Assembly: GCA_934294885.1 (NCBI GenBank)
Contig: CAKRAK010000010.1
Location: 1 to 64,000, forward strand
DNA length: 64,000 bases
From: an uncultured Lachnospiraceae bacterium
GTDB lineage: Bacteria; Bacillota; Clostridia; Lachnospirales; Lachnospiraceae
Direction of reading: 5' to 3'
In this document: positions 23,921 to 33,289 of the stretch, in pieces
How the letters are laid out: each line of letters begins with the position of its first letter
How positions within the stretch are numbered: position 1 is the first letter of the stretch
Notes under the pieces: generated by a model
What the model saw: the letters and a program-made list of their open reading frames with translations, nothing else
Told to the model about the DNA's origin: nothing
Database searches by the model: none
Translations under genes and position numbers: made by a program

Positions 23921-25423
23921 ATGAATTTAAAACCAGAAGAAATCAGTTCTGTAATCAAAGAACAGATTAAGAACTATTCAAAGGAATTAGAGACCTCCGA
24001 GGTTGGTACAGTAATTCAGGTAGCAGACGGTATTGCCCGTATTCATGGCTTGGAAAATGCCATGCAGGGTGAACTTCTTGAATTTCCGGGTGAAGTTTAC
24101 GGTATGGTAATGAACCTGGAGGAAGACAATGTTGGTGCCGTGTTGCTTGGTGCAAATAGAAATATCAACGAAGGAGACACAGTAAAGACAACAGGACGAG
24201 TGGTTGAGGTTCCTGTTGGCGATGGAATGTTAGGCAGGGTTGTAAATGCACTTGGACAGCCGATTGACGGAAAGGGACCGATTGCATACTCAAAATCAAG
24301 ACCAATCGAGAGAGTTGCTTCCGGTGTTATTTCCCGTAAGTCGGTAGATACACCGTTACAGACCGGTATTAAGGCGATTGATGCCATGGTACCGATTGGA
24401 CGTGGTCAGAGAGAGTTGATCATCGGTGACAGACAGACCGGTAAGACTGCCATTGCCATTGATACCATTATTAACCAGAAGGGACAGGGCGTAAAGTGTA
24501 TTTACGTTGCAATCGGTCAGAAAGCGTCTACTGTTGCAAATATTGTAAAATCCCTTACAGAGTATGGTGCTATGGATTACACAACCGTTGTTGCATCTAC
24601 AGCATCAGAGCTTGCACCACTTCAGTACATTGCACCATATACAGGCTGTGCAATTGGTGAGGAATGGATGGAGAACGGAGAGGATGTATTAGTTGTATAT
24701 GATGATTTAAGTAAGCATGCTACGGCTTATCGTACACTTTCCTTGCTGCTTCGTAGACCACCGGGACGTGAAGCATATCCGGGTGATGTATTCTACTTAC
24801 ATTCAAGATTATTGGAGCGTGCAGCCAGATTGTCAGACGAGTTAGGGGGAGGTTCTTTAACCGCATTGCCTATTATTGAAACACAGGCCGGTGACGTTTC
24901 CGCATATATTCCGACGAATGTAATTTCTATTACAGATGGTCAGATCTACTTAGAGACAGAGATGTTTAATGCAGGTTTCAGACCGGCGATTAATGCAGGT
25001 TTGTCTGTTTCCCGAGTTGGTGGAGCAGCACAGATCGGAGCAATGAAAAAGATTGCGTCTCCGATTCGTACAGAGCTTGCCCAGTATAGAGAGCTTGCGG
25101 CATTTGCACAGTTTGGTTCTGAGTTGGATGATGATACAAAGGATCGTTTAGCACAGGGTGAACGTATTAAGGAAATGTTAAAGCAGCCACAATATAAGCC
25201 GATGCCGGTTGAAAAACAGGTTGTTATCATTTATGCGGCTACAAAGCGATATCTTATTGATGTACCTGTGGATGAGATATTAGACTTTGAAAAGGAATTA
25301 TTTGAGTATGTAGAGACACAGTATCCTGAGATTTATGAAATGATTCGGGAAGAGAAGAAATTAACTCCTGAATTGGAAGACGTGCTGAATAAGGCAATTA
25401 CTGCTTTCAAAGCACAGCGATAA
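23921..25423 (+). CDS. atpA: F1Fo ATP synthase subunit alpha
   Basis: A 500-residue non-catalytic nucleotide-binding subunit. P-loop GDRQTGKTAIAID, Walker-type strand EDVLVVYDDLSKHATAYR, and the arginine-finger region PAINAGLSVSRVGGAAQ. Length is standard. A GAGAAGGTG site lies before the ATG. Confidence 0.97.
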   Translation: MNLKPEEISSVIKEQIKNYSKELETSEVGTVIQVADGIARIHGLENAMQGELLEFPGEVYGMVMNLEEDNVGAVLLGANRNINEGDTVKTTGRVVEVPVGDGMLGRVVNALGQPIDGKGPIAYSKSRPIERVASGVISRKSVDTPLQTGIKAIDAMVPIGRGQRELIIGDRQTGKTAIAIDTIINQKGQGVKCIYVAIGQKASTVANIVKSLTEYGAMDYTTVVASTASELAPLQYIAPYTGCAIGEEWMENGEDVLVVYDDLSKHATAYRTLSLLLRRPPGREAYPGDVFYLHSRLLERAARLSDELGGGSLTALPIIETQAGDVSAYIPTNVISITDGQIYLETEMFNAGFRPAINAGLSVSRVGGAAQIGAMKKIASPIRTELAQYRELAAFAQFGSELDDDTKDRLAQGERIKEMLKQPQYKPMPVEKQVVIIYAATKRYLIDVPVDEILDFEKELFEYVETQYPEIYEMIREEKKLTPELEDVLNKAITAFKAQR

Positions 25424-25440
25424 GAAAGAGGTGAAGTGTC

Positions 25441-26304
25441 TTGGCATCTATGAGAGATATTAAAAGGCGGAAGGAAAGTGTTGCCAGTACCGGACAGATT
25501 ACCAAGGCAATGAAATTGGTTTCTACCGTCAAGCTTCAGAAAGCAAAAACCAGGGCAGAAAGTAATAAGCCATATTTCACATTATTATACGAGACGATGT
25601 GTTCAACATTGGCTCGCAGTGGTGGAATACAACACAGATACCTGACTGCAGGGGAATCGGATCGTAAGGCAGTCATTGCCATTACATCAAACCGTGGACT
25701 TGCAGGAGGATATAACAGCAATATTGTAAAAGAGATTGCAAAAGAGTTTGATCCGGAAAAGACAGATGTGTATGCATTAGGAAAAAAAGGCTTGGAAGGA
25801 CTTGCAAGAAAAGGCTACAATATTGTTGAAGATTATTCGGAGGTAATGAACGAACCCCTGTATTCCGATGCCATTCATATTGGCAAGAATGTGCTTGCGG
25901 CATATGAAAGCGGAACAGTGGGAGAGATATATCTTGCATATACCAATTTTAAAAATACGGTAGTGCAGGAGCCGGTTTTAATTAAGTTATTACCGATTGA
26001 TGTTGATGAGCTTATGAAGGATTCGGATATAGAGGTTGATACATTAACTCTGATGAATTATGAGCCGGAAGCAGATGAAGCTCTGGATATGATTATTCCA
26101 AAATATATGAATAACATTTTGTATGGTGCATTTGTGGAAGCTGTAGCCAGTGAAAATGGTGCCCGTATGCAGGCAATGGACTCTGCTACGAAGAATGCAG
26201 ATGATATGATTGCCGATTTGTCATTAAAATACAATCGTGCACGTCAAAGCTCTATTACACAGGAGCTTACGGAAATTATTGCCGGTGCAGAGGCGATTTC
26301 TTAG
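25441..26304 (+). CDS. atpG: F1Fo ATP synthase subunit gamma
   Basis: A 287-residue central rotor shaft. The N-terminus (L/M)ASMRDIKRRKESVASTGQIT and the C-terminus RARQSSITQELTEIIAGAEA are the two conserved helical ends. Translation starts at TTG 25441, after AAGAGGTGAAG; the next Met four residues in would cut the conserved N-terminus, so the unusual start codon is accepted. Confidence 0.95.
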   Translation: MASMRDIKRRKESVASTGQITKAMKLVSTVKLQKAKTRAESNKPYFTLLYETMCSTLARSGGIQHRYLTAGESDRKAVIAITSNRGLAGGYNSNIVKEIAKEFDPEKTDVYALGKKGLEGLARKGYNIVEDYSEVMNEPLYSDAIHIGKNVLAAYESGTVGEIYLAYTNFKNTVVQEPVLIKLLPIDVDELMKDSDIEVDTLTLMNYEPEADEALDMIIPKYMNNILYGAFVEAVASENGARMQAMDSATKNADDMIADLSLKYNRARQSSITQELTEIIAGAEAIS

Positions 26305-26385
26305 TGATTGCAGCATTGATATAATTTAAACGCGGTTAGGATCAGGCAAATGCCTGGAATTCAATAAAAATGAGGAGATAGATAT

Positions 26386-27777
26386 ATGGCAGAAATGAAT
26401 GTCGGTAAAATCACCCAGGTAATTAGTGCCGTATTGGATATTAAATTCAGTGAAGGGAAGCTTCCTGAAATTAATGAAGCAGTAAAGATTACTACAAAAG
26501 ACGGTAGTGTATTAACTGCAGAGGTTGCACAGCATTTAGGTGATGATACTGTGAAATGTATTGCCATGGGACCAACGGATGGTTTGGTTCGTGGAATGGA
26601 GGCTGTCGCTACCGGAGCTCCGATTATGGTTCCGGTTGGTGAGAATACATTAGGTCGTATGTTTAATGTATTAGGAGAGCCGATTGATAATAAGCCGGCA
26701 CCGGAGACAAAGGAGCATTTTCCGATTCATAGAAAAGCTCCGGCTTTCTCAGAGCAGGCAACAGAAACTGAAATTTTGGAAACCGGTATTAAGGTCGTTG
26801 ATTTGCTTTGCCCTTATCAGAAGGGTGGTAAGATTGGTCTGTTTGGTGGTGCCGGTGTAGGTAAAACCGTACTGATTCAGGAGTTGATTCGTAATATCGC
26901 TACAGAGCATGGTGGATATTCCGTATTTACCGGTGTAGGTGAGCGTACAAGAGAGGGTAATGACCTTTACTATGAAATGACAGAATCAGGTGTTATTAAT
27001 AAAACAACCATGGTATTCGGTCAGATGAATGAACCGCCGGGAGCCCGTATGAGAGTTGGTCTTACAGGACTTACCATGGCGGAGTATTTCCGTGATCAGG
27101 GTGGTAAGGATGTGTTATTATTCATTGATAATATTTTCCGTTTTACACAGGCCGGTTCGGAAGTATCTGCGTTGCTTGGCCGTGTTCCATCGGCTGTAGG
27201 TTATCAGCCAACCCTTCAGACAGAGATGGGTGCTTTACAGGAACGTATTACTTCAACAAAGAATGGTTCCATTACATCGGTTCAGGCTGTATATGTACCT
27301 GCCGATGACTTAACTGACCCGGCTCCGGCAACAACCTTTGCCCATTTGGATGCGACTACGGTACTTTCCCGTGCTATCGTAGAACAGGGTATTTATCCTG
27401 CGGTAGATCCGTTGGAGTCTACATCAAGAATTCTGGATCCGAAGGTAGTAGGTGAGGAGCACTATAAGGTTGCCCGTGGTGTACAGGAGATTTTACAGAA
27501 ATATAAAGAGCTGCAGGATATTATTGCAATTCTTGGTATGGATGAATTGTCAGAAGAGGATAAGATCGTTGTATCCCGTGCAAGAAAAATCCAGCGTTTT
27601 CTGTCTCAGCCGTTCCACGTTGCAGAGCAGTTTACCGGTACAGAGGGTAAATATGTTCCGATTGCAGAGACAATCCGTGGCTTTAAAGAGATTATCGAAG
27701 GTAAGCATGATAACGTTCCGGAGGGTTATTTCCTGAATGCCGGTACCATTGATGATGTGCTTTCCAGAGTAAAATAA
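26386..27777 (+). CDS. atpD: F1Fo ATP synthase subunit beta
   Basis: A 463-residue catalytic subunit. P-loop GGAGVGKTVLIQELI, catalytic Glu in GVGERTREGNDLY, Walker B DVLLFIDNIFRFTQAG, and the DELSEED-type loop GMDELSEEDKIVVSRARK. Full length. It is separated from atpG by 81 nt, with AGGAGAT as ribosome site. Confidence 0.97.
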   Translation: MAEMNVGKITQVISAVLDIKFSEGKLPEINEAVKITTKDGSVLTAEVAQHLGDDTVKCIAMGPTDGLVRGMEAVATGAPIMVPVGENTLGRMFNVLGEPIDNKPAPETKEHFPIHRKAPAFSEQATETEILETGIKVVDLLCPYQKGGKIGLFGGAGVGKTVLIQELIRNIATEHGGYSVFTGVGERTREGNDLYYEMTESGVINKTTMVFGQMNEPPGARMRVGLTGLTMAEYFRDQGGKDVLLFIDNIFRFTQAGSEVSALLGRVPSAVGYQPTLQTEMGALQERITSTKNGSITSVQAVYVPADDLTDPAPATTFAHLDATTVLSRAIVEQGIYPAVDPLESTSRILDPKVVGEEHYKVARGVQEILQKYKELQDIIAILGMDELSEEDKIVVSRARKIQRFLSQPFHVAEQFTGTEGKYVPIAETIRGFKEIIEGKHDNVPEGYFLNAGTIDDVLSRVK

Positions 27778-27786
27778 AAGGAGAGA

Positions 27787-28191
27787 ATGCCCATGGCAGA
27801 TAGTATGAAATTAGAAGTGGTTGCCCCGGAGCGTATTTTCTATGAGGGAGATGTAACTTTTTTGGAGTTTACAACCACCGAAGGAAATATGGGTGTTTAT
27901 CCAGATCATGTACCGCTGACCGCAATTATTGCACCGGGTGTTCTACGGATTCATGAAAATGAGGAGGTAAAGGAAGCTGCACTGATGTCAGGATTTATCC
28001 AGATTTTAAAGGATAAGGTTACTATATTGGCAGAAAGTGTGGAATGGCCTCATGAAATTGATGCAAATCGTGCAAAGGAAGCTGAGGTTCGTGCCAGACG
28101 CCGAATCAGTGAAGACGGCAAGTGGGATTTGGATCGTGCTGAATTGGCACTGAAGCGTGCAATGATACGTCAGAGTCTGACGAAAATGTAA
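27787..28191 (+). CDS. atpC: F1Fo ATP synthase subunit epsilon
   Basis: A 134-residue subunit with the N-terminal beta-barrel (LEVVAPERIFYEGDVTFLEF, GVYPDHVPLTA) and a C-terminal helical hairpin (ANRAKEAEVRARRRI, DRAELALKRAMIR) able to inhibit ATP hydrolysis. The start may be ATG 27787 or ATG 27793; AAGGAGA serves both. It is the last gene of the operon, followed by a terminator. Confidence 0.94.
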   Translation: MPMADSMKLEVVAPERIFYEGDVTFLEFTTTEGNMGVYPDHVPLTAIIAPGVLRIHENEEVKEAALMSGFIQILKDKVTILAESVEWPHEIDANRAKEAEVRARRRISEDGKWDLDRAELALKRAMIRQSLTKM

Positions 28192-28216
28192 AAAAGGCTG
28201 TAAAACAGCTTTGAAT

Positions 28217-28257
28217 AAAGCATCTGTTTATGTATGTGAGCAGATGCTTTGTTTTTT
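28217..28257 (+). terminator. Terminator of the ATP synthase operon
   Basis: AAAGCATCTG (28217-28226) pairs with CAGATGCTTT (28241-28250), then GTTTTTT. Confidence 0.9.
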
Positions 28258-28292
28258 GTATTCAAATTATGAAAGATAAAATACATTTTTAT

Positions 28293-28321
28293 TTGTATCT
28301 GAAAAACGCAGATGGTATAAT
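28293..28321 (+). promoter_or_regulatory. Promoter of the small membrane protein pair
   Basis: TTGTAT, a 17-nt spacer and TATAAT with an upstream TGG (extended minus 10). It lies 81 nt before the first start codon. Confidence 0.75.
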
Positions 28322-28401
28322 ACAGATTATGGTTCATATTGTAAGATTTTTAGAATCCGAAAATATTTAATTAAAATTGGCATAAAAAAGGAGGAAAAAT
28401 T

Positions 28402-28809
28402 ATGGCTTGTTTTATTGCTCCGGTTGCAGAAGCAATTGTCACAACAATGATTGGAAAGGCTGTAAAAGAAAAAGAGAAGGCGCTTTCCATTGATACAGAG
28501 AAGGTTCAGATTGAGGAGAAAAAGATTCCGTTATCAAGGAAGATTTCATGGTTAAATACGATGCTGTGGGGTGGTTCCGGTTTACTTGCTTTTGAACATT
28601 TGTGGCATGGAGAGATTACACCGTTTTTCCCATTTTTAACAGCAATGAGCAACAAAGAGGATGCATTTGCCATGCTTCATGAGATATCTACCGTTGGTGT
28701 TTCCATGGCAGTACTGGTAACTGCTGTATGGGGTATTATGTGTTTTGTGGTTCACTCCATGGAAAGGTCTGCAAAAGAAGAGACTGTTTTAGAGAATACC
28801 GGTAAGTAG
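28402..28809 (+). CDS. Conserved small membrane protein, unknown function
   Basis: A 135-residue protein starting MACFIAPVAEAIVTTMIGKA, followed by a charged segment (about residues 22-45) and hydrophobic stretches (about 50-62 and 98-115, VSMAVLVTAVWGIMCFVV). An MACF-type N-terminus is recurrent in clostridial hypothetical proteins, but no function is known to me. It is 13 nt from the next membrane protein and shares its terminator, so the two form a small operon with their own promoter. Confidence 0.75.
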   Translation: MACFIAPVAEAIVTTMIGKAVKEKEKALSIDTEKVQIEEKKIPLSRKISWLNTMLWGGSGLLAFEHLWHGEITPFFPFLTAMSNKEDAFAMLHEISTVGVSMAVLVTAVWGIMCFVVHSMERSAKEETVLENTGK

Positions 28810-28822
28810 AGGGAAGTAAATT

Positions 28823-29125
28823 ATGACTTTATTGATTTCAATTTTTGCAGCCTGTACCGCTACAATCGTATGGTATAACAAGGATGCAGCTAATATAATG
28901 AGAGTTGGTACATTAGCATTAATTTACTGGGGAGCATCCCTTATGTGGATGATCGATGCTGTTTTTGAGTTTGCAAAGTTGAAAGCCGCCTATTTTTCCC
29001 CGTCATTTTCTGACACGGTAAATGATGCCTTTTTGGGACTATCCGTAGTTGCCCTTGGTCTGGTAATCTGGATTATCATGATAATGGTTAAGGATCCTAA
29101 GGGTGTATGGAAAAATAATAAATAA
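28823..29125 (+). CDS. Small membrane protein, unknown function
   Basis: A 100-residue protein with three hydrophobic helices (LLISIFAACTATIVWY, TLALIYWGASLMWMIDAVFE, FLGLSVVALGLVIWIIMIMV) and a Lys-rich C-terminus. It is probably the partner of the preceding protein, from which it is separated by 13 nt. The ribosome site is GAGGGAAG. Not recognised beyond its topology. Confidence 0.75.
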   Translation: MTLLISIFAACTATIVWYNKDAANIMRVGTLALIYWGASLMWMIDAVFEFAKLKAAYFSPSFSDTVNDAFLGLSVVALGLVIWIIMIMVKDPKGVWKNNK

Positions 29126-29130
29126 TAAGA

Positions 29131-29170
29131 AGCCAAATGGTGATGCGTATGTTGCCATTTGGCTTTTTTG
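29131..29170 (+). terminator. Terminator after the small membrane protein pair
   Basis: AGCCAAATGG (29131-29140) pairs with CCATTTGGCT (29155-29164), followed by a T-run. Confidence 0.9.
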
Positions 29171-29249
29171 TTGAATGGATATACAAAGGATACAAGTCTG
29201 TGATACGATTGGAACATAAGATCTTATAAAAAATTGTTAGGGGGAAAAG

Positions 29250-29942
29250 ATGTCATATCAGGTTTTATTAGTGGAGGATGATCCACAAATCCGGGAAGTA
29301 ATCGAAGATTTCTTTACCGGAAAGGATGATAACAAAATACATATTATATCCGCAAAGGATGGAAGGGAAGGCCTGGATTATATGTATGAACAGGAATATG
29401 ATCTGGTGCTTTTAGATATTATGCTTCCGGGAGTGGATGGATTTCAGCTTTGTGGGGAGCTGCGGGGAATGAGCAGCTGTCCCATTATATTCCTGACGGC
29501 AAAGGCGCAGGAATCCGATGTGTTATATGGTTATTCTCTTGGCTGTGACGATTATATTATAAAACCATTTTCGTTGAATGAACTGTATGCAAAGGTAAAT
29601 GCATTGTTAAAGCGTTCAAAGGGATTGGTGGGAACGGAAGAATTAAGCTGTGGTCAAATTTTGTTGAATCCGGTTTCCCTGACTGTTAAGGTGCTGGAGG
29701 ATGGAAAGGAGCAGCTCATCCAGCTGCCACCAAAAGAATATACCATTTTAAAATATCTGTTGGAGCATAAAGATCAGGTTGTGGGTCGTGAACAGCTATT
29801 AGTCCGGATCTGGGGATATGATTATGATGGTTCCGACCGGGTTGTGGATAACCATATTAAAAAGCTAAGAAAAGCACTGGGAAAGGCAGGCGGTCAGATT
29901 AAGACTGTTGTAACAAAGGGATATAAAATAGCAGAGGAATAG
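29250..29942 (+). CDS. OmpR-family response regulator
   Basis: A 230-residue DNA-binding regulator. Receiver domain 1-120 with acidic pocket E9/D10/D11, phospho-acceptor D56 (LVLLDIMLPGVDGFQ) and conserved Lys in IIKPFSLNEL. The winged-helix output domain (about 130-230) ends RVVDNHIKKLRKALGK and VVTKGYKIAEE. It is followed after 11 nt by its histidine kinase, so the pair is one two-component system. GGGGGA precedes the ATG. Confidence 0.94.
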   Translation: MSYQVLLVEDDPQIREVIEDFFTGKDDNKIHIISAKDGREGLDYMYEQEYDLVLLDIMLPGVDGFQLCGELRGMSSCPIIFLTAKAQESDVLYGYSLGCDDYIIKPFSLNELYAKVNALLKRSKGLVGTEELSCGQILLNPVSLTVKVLEDGKEQLIQLPPKEYTILKYLLEHKDQVVGREQLLVRIWGYDYDGSDRVVDNHIKKLRKALGKAGGQIKTVVTKGYKIAEE

Positions 29943-29953
29943 AGGTGGGAATT

Positions 29954-31624
29954 ATGAGGCAGGTAAGAAAACCACAGTTTGCAAAAATTTTTTTGCAACG
30001 TATATGGATCATGCTGGCAATAGTCGTTATCATATGCATCGGTTTGACGGCTGTTATGCAGCACTTTTATACCAATGAGCAGGCATGGGATTTTCAAAGC
30101 GAAGCAGAACAATTCAGTACATCGGTAACGGACAAATATGCTTCTTTGCAGTTAGAGGGAAAAACGGGACAGGAGTTAAAGGAAGCGTTTAAACAATATC
30201 TTCAATGGAGTGTAGATACTTCTTCTTTCGGAGGATCATCTGCTTATGCCGTGTACGATGTGGATGCAAAAGAGCTGTATGCAATGACCGGAAAAAATGT
30301 TTATCTCGTTTGTCATGAAATAAACGGATTGGAAGGCACATACCGGTACGATGGAAGGGATAGCAGTGCTTTTGATTCCTTGTATAAAAAAATGAGTGAA
30401 ATTGAAGTGCAGGAATATGAAAAGGATTTTCCTTTTTCCAATGAACATTATGATTACGCAGTGGACAGTGTGTATGTATCGGATCATTTTACATTTATTC
30501 CGGGAAAGGTTCGTCTGGTCAAATATGACAATCTTACCAATGAAGAGCTGGAGACGATTTTAGAGGTAGAGGTTCAGGATGGCGATGTGCCGGGCTATAC
30601 GTATGTAACGATAGATCGGAATACAGAGGAAAACCGTCGACCGGGTCTGCATCTCTTTGGTTTCAGGGAAAATGAGGCAAGGGATGATCTGGAGGCAATT
30701 ATAGACGAAACGATTGCGGATGAAGAATCTGAATATTCCGATCTGGATTCAGAGTATAGGACAATGACCTGGTCCGGTGAAGATGGAAAATATACCATTG
30801 CACTTCGAAATAATGAGGAAAATAACAACCTTGTGGTTGTTTCCTGCGGAGCCTATGATTTTTGGAAGTTAGAATGGCTTAAACTTATAAAAATCTACGC
30901 AATCCTGGCGGTTATCGGTATATTTCTTGCCATAGTCTGGGCAACTTATACTTATAAGATGAAAACCGGATATTATGAGCTTGACCGGTATCGAAAACGG
31001 ACAACGGATATTTTAGCCCATGATCTGAAAACTCCGCTTATGGCAATTTCCGGATATACGGAAAACCTGGCCGATCAGACCCATCCGGAAAAAACAGAGT
31101 ATTATTTGCAGTCCATTCAATCTAACGTGGATTATATGAATGAGCTGATTGAAAAGGTGCTGTCTCTTGGAAGAGTGGAGGAGGAAACTTGTGTAAAGTC
31201 TGAAGAAGTGAAAATAAGCAGGATTTTAGAAAAATTAGAGGAACAGTACGAGGATTTGTTAAGACAGCGGGAGCTGCATCTTGAGATTCAGGGGGATGGG
31301 GTTTTACAGACGGATGAGCTTTTATTTACGCAGATTCTGGATAATCTTTTAAGTAATGCAGTAAAATATGCTCTTTCCGGTACGGTAATAGATATTGATG
31401 TAAACCCGGAAAAAATGACTGTACGAAATTACATGGAGCGGGAAATCACAACAGACCCGGAGAAGCTGTTGCAGCCTTTTGTAAAGGGGGATGAAAGCAG
31501 AACCGGAACGACAGGTACCGGTCTGGGGCTTACCATTGTCAGTTATATCGCTCAATTATTGGGATATCAGATCCATCTATCCTTAAAGGAAAATGAATTT
31601 ATTGCAGAGGTAATCTTTCAGTAA
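29954..31624 (+). CDS. Membrane sensor histidine kinase
   Basis: About 556 residues. Two membrane helices (about residues 14-37 and 302-325) enclose a large extracellular sensor region rich in acidic and aromatic residues. The kinase core has the phospho-acceptor His in ILAHDLKTPLMAISGY, the N-box DNLLSNAVKYA and the G-box GTGLGLTIVSYIA. ATG 29954 after AGAGGTGGG is preferred over GTG 29945. The signal sensed is unknown. It pairs with the upstream response regulator. Confidence 0.92.
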   Translation: MRQVRKPQFAKIFLQRIWIMLAIVVIICIGLTAVMQHFYTNEQAWDFQSEAEQFSTSVTDKYASLQLEGKTGQELKEAFKQYLQWSVDTSSFGGSSAYAVYDVDAKELYAMTGKNVYLVCHEINGLEGTYRYDGRDSSAFDSLYKKMSEIEVQEYEKDFPFSNEHYDYAVDSVYVSDHFTFIPGKVRLVKYDNLTNEELETILEVEVQDGDVPGYTYVTIDRNTEENRRPGLHLFGFRENEARDDLEAIIDETIADEESEYSDLDSEYRTMTWSGEDGKYTIALRNNEENNNLVVVSCGAYDFWKLEWLKLIKIYAILAVIGIFLAIVWATYTYKMKTGYYELDRYRKRTTDILAHDLKTPLMAISGYTENLADQTHPEKTEYYLQSIQSNVDYMNELIEKVLSLGRVEEETCVKSEEVKISRILEKLEEQYEDLLRQRELHLEIQGDGVLQTDELLFTQILDNLLSNAVKYALSGTVIDIDVNPEKMTVRNYMEREITTDPEKLLQPFVKGDESRTGTTGTGLGLTIVSYIAQLLGYQIHLSLKENEFIAEVIFQ

Positions 31625-31630
31625 ATGGGA

Positions 31631-31668
31631 GGGAACGGCATCTTTCATCAGATGTTCGTTCCCTTTCG
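31631..31668 (+). terminator. Terminator of the two-component operon
   Basis: GGGAACG (31631-31637) pairs with CGTTCCC (31657-31663) with an inner GCATCT/AGATG(T) stem; TTTCG follows. Confidence 0.65.
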
Positions 31669-31683
31669 ATATCTTTCTCTGTC

Positions 31684-31712
31684 TTGACATGCAAAAAAAA
31701 CTGTGCTATATT
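31684..31712 (+). promoter_or_regulatory. Promoter of the aldolase-like gene
   Basis: A perfect TTGACA, a 17-nt spacer and TATATT, 81 nt before the start codon. Confidence 0.85.
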
Positions 31713-31792
31713 AACAAAGTTGTTTGGCACTTTTAAGCGTTAAAGCGTTGAATCTCAAAAGTAAGATAAGAAAGTAAGAGGAGTTGTTTGTT

Positions 31793-32767
31793 ATGAAAGA
31801 GATATCGAATTTAATGGGTTATCGAAAAGAAGTTAAGGTTTTGGATGCTACACTTCGTGATGGTGGATTGGTAAATGATTTTTATTTTACAGATGAGTTT
31901 GTGAAAGATTTATATCGTACAAATATAAAAGCCGGTGTTGATTATATGGAGATGGGTTATCGTGCCGATAAGACCATGTTTGATGTAGATAAATTTGGTA
32001 AATGGAAATTCTGTAATGACGATGATATCTGGAGCATTATTGAAGAAAAGGATCCTTCTTTGAAGTTATCCATTATGGCAGATGTAGGACGATGCGATTA
32101 CAAAAGTGATATTCAGGACAGAAGTAATTCTCCCATTGACTTGGTAAGAGTTGCAACTTATCTTCATCAGATTCCGACAGCAATTGATATGATTGAGGAT
32201 GCTGCAAAGAAAGGCTATGAAGTAACCTGTAACATTATGGCGATTTCCAATGCACAGGAGGGTGATCTTCGGGTTGCTTTAGAGGAGCTTGGAAAATCTC
32301 CGGTTGATGTATTTTATATTGTTGACAGCTTTGGTGCCATGTATCCGGAGCAGATTGCAAGACTTTCGGATCTCTACCTGAATATTGCGGCAAAATACGG
32401 AAAACAGGTTGGTATGCATGCCCATAACAATCAGCAGCTTGCTTTCGCAAATACGATAGAAGCCGTTGGAGATGGCGTAAACTGGTTAGACGGAACCTAT
32501 TCAGGAATGGGACGAGGCGCCGGTAACTGTCAGATGGAATTGCTCCTTGGTTTCTTAAAGAATCCAAAGTACAAGGTATATCCGGCATTCCAGTTTATTG
32601 AAAAGCATATGGAGAAATTAAAAGAAGACGGTATTGTATGGGGATTTGATCTGCAGTATCTGATGACCGGTTTACTGAATCAGCATCCAAGAGCCGCCAT
32701 TACGTTCACAAATGAAAATCGTAAGGACTACGCAGAATTCTATAAAGAAATAGAAAGTCAGGAATAA
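31793..32767 (+). CDS. DRE-TIM (HMGL-like) aldolase domain protein
   Basis: A 324-residue TIM barrel of the HMG-CoA lyase / 4-hydroxy-2-oxovalerate aldolase / isopropylmalate synthase superfamily. The metal site motif is VLDATLRDGGLVND near the start; further conserved parts are YIVDSFGAMYPEQ, GMHAHNNQQLAFANT (HxH metal ligands) and GTYSGMGRGAGNCQMELLL. It probably cleaves or joins a 2-oxo acid carbon chain, but the substrate is open; no partner dehydrogenase is nearby. ATG 31793, 9 nt after AGAGGAG, is preferred to TTG 31784. Monocistronic, with own promoter and terminator. Confidence 0.8.
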   Translation: MKEISNLMGYRKEVKVLDATLRDGGLVNDFYFTDEFVKDLYRTNIKAGVDYMEMGYRADKTMFDVDKFGKWKFCNDDDIWSIIEEKDPSLKLSIMADVGRCDYKSDIQDRSNSPIDLVRVATYLHQIPTAIDMIEDAAKKGYEVTCNIMAISNAQEGDLRVALEELGKSPVDVFYIVDSFGAMYPEQIARLSDLYLNIAAKYGKQVGMHAHNNQQLAFANTIEAVGDGVNWLDGTYSGMGRGAGNCQMELLLGFLKNPKYKVYPAFQFIEKHMEKLKEDGIVWGFDLQYLMTGLLNQHPRAAITFTNENRKDYAEFYKEIESQE

Positions 32768-32772
32768 TATTT

Positions 32773-32802
32773 AAGGAGGGGAAAGGAACCCCTCCTTTTT
32801 TG
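32773..32802 (+). terminator. Terminator after the aldolase-like gene
   Basis: AAGGAGGGG (32773-32781) pairs with CCCCTCCTT (32789-32797), followed by TTTT. Confidence 0.9.
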
Positions 32803-32827
32803 TTAGGGTGACGAGGAAAATTGAAGC

Positions 32828-32879
32828 TTGACAGTATAGGGGGGCTATGTTATTTTTAATTGGTAACAATAATGTTACC
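32828..32879 (+). promoter_or_regulatory. Promoter and palindromic operator of the blaI-like operon
   Basis: TTGACA (32828-32833), 17 nt and TATTTT (32851-32856). The expected start site falls at the edge of a perfect palindrome GGTAACA-ataa-TGTTACC (32862-32879). Its place over the start site and ahead of a BlaI-type repressor gene makes it the likely autoregulatory operator. Confidence 0.7.
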
Positions 32880-32902
32880 TAATACAAAAGGAGGAGGACG
32901 TT

Positions 32903-33289
32903 ATGGCACGAATATCGGATGCAGAGTGGGTGCTTTTGGATCTGCTTTGGAAGTATGGGGAGTTAACAATCACTCAAATGGTAAATTTATTAGCGGAAAC
33001 AAAAGGATGGAGTAAACATGCGATTATTTCCTTTTTGAATAAAATGGAATCAAAGAATCTGGTTTGCTGTCATCAGGAAGGGCGTGCAAAGCACTATTCC
33101 GCAGCCATAGAGCGGGAAGAGACCGTTGTCAGTGAATCTGTAAGCTTTATTGATAAAGTCTTTCATGGAAAATTGGGTCTTATGGTTTCCAATCTTGTGG
33201 AAAATGATAAGTTAAAGGATGAGGAGATTGACGAGCTGCTTCGTATATTGGAGGAGCGGAAGGGGATAAATCCGGAGGACAAGGAATGA
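32903..33289 (+). CDS. BlaI/MecI/CopY-family repressor
   Basis: A 128-residue winged-helix repressor. ISDAEWVLLDLLWKYGELTI is the typical N-terminus, with recognition region TKGWSKHAIISFLNKMESKN and the wing CCHQEGRAKHYSAAIEREET. The C-terminal half dimerises and contains the region cleaved in BlaI/MecI. The palindrome before it is the presumed binding site. It overlaps the M56 peptidase gene by 4 nt (ATGA), giving a classic BlaI-BlaR1-like pair. Confidence 0.92.
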   Translation: MARISDAEWVLLDLLWKYGELTITQMVNLLAETKGWSKHAIISFLNKMESKNLVCCHQEGRAKHYSAAIEREETVVSESVSFIDKVFHGKLGLMVSNLVENDKLKDEEIDELLRILEERKGINPEDKE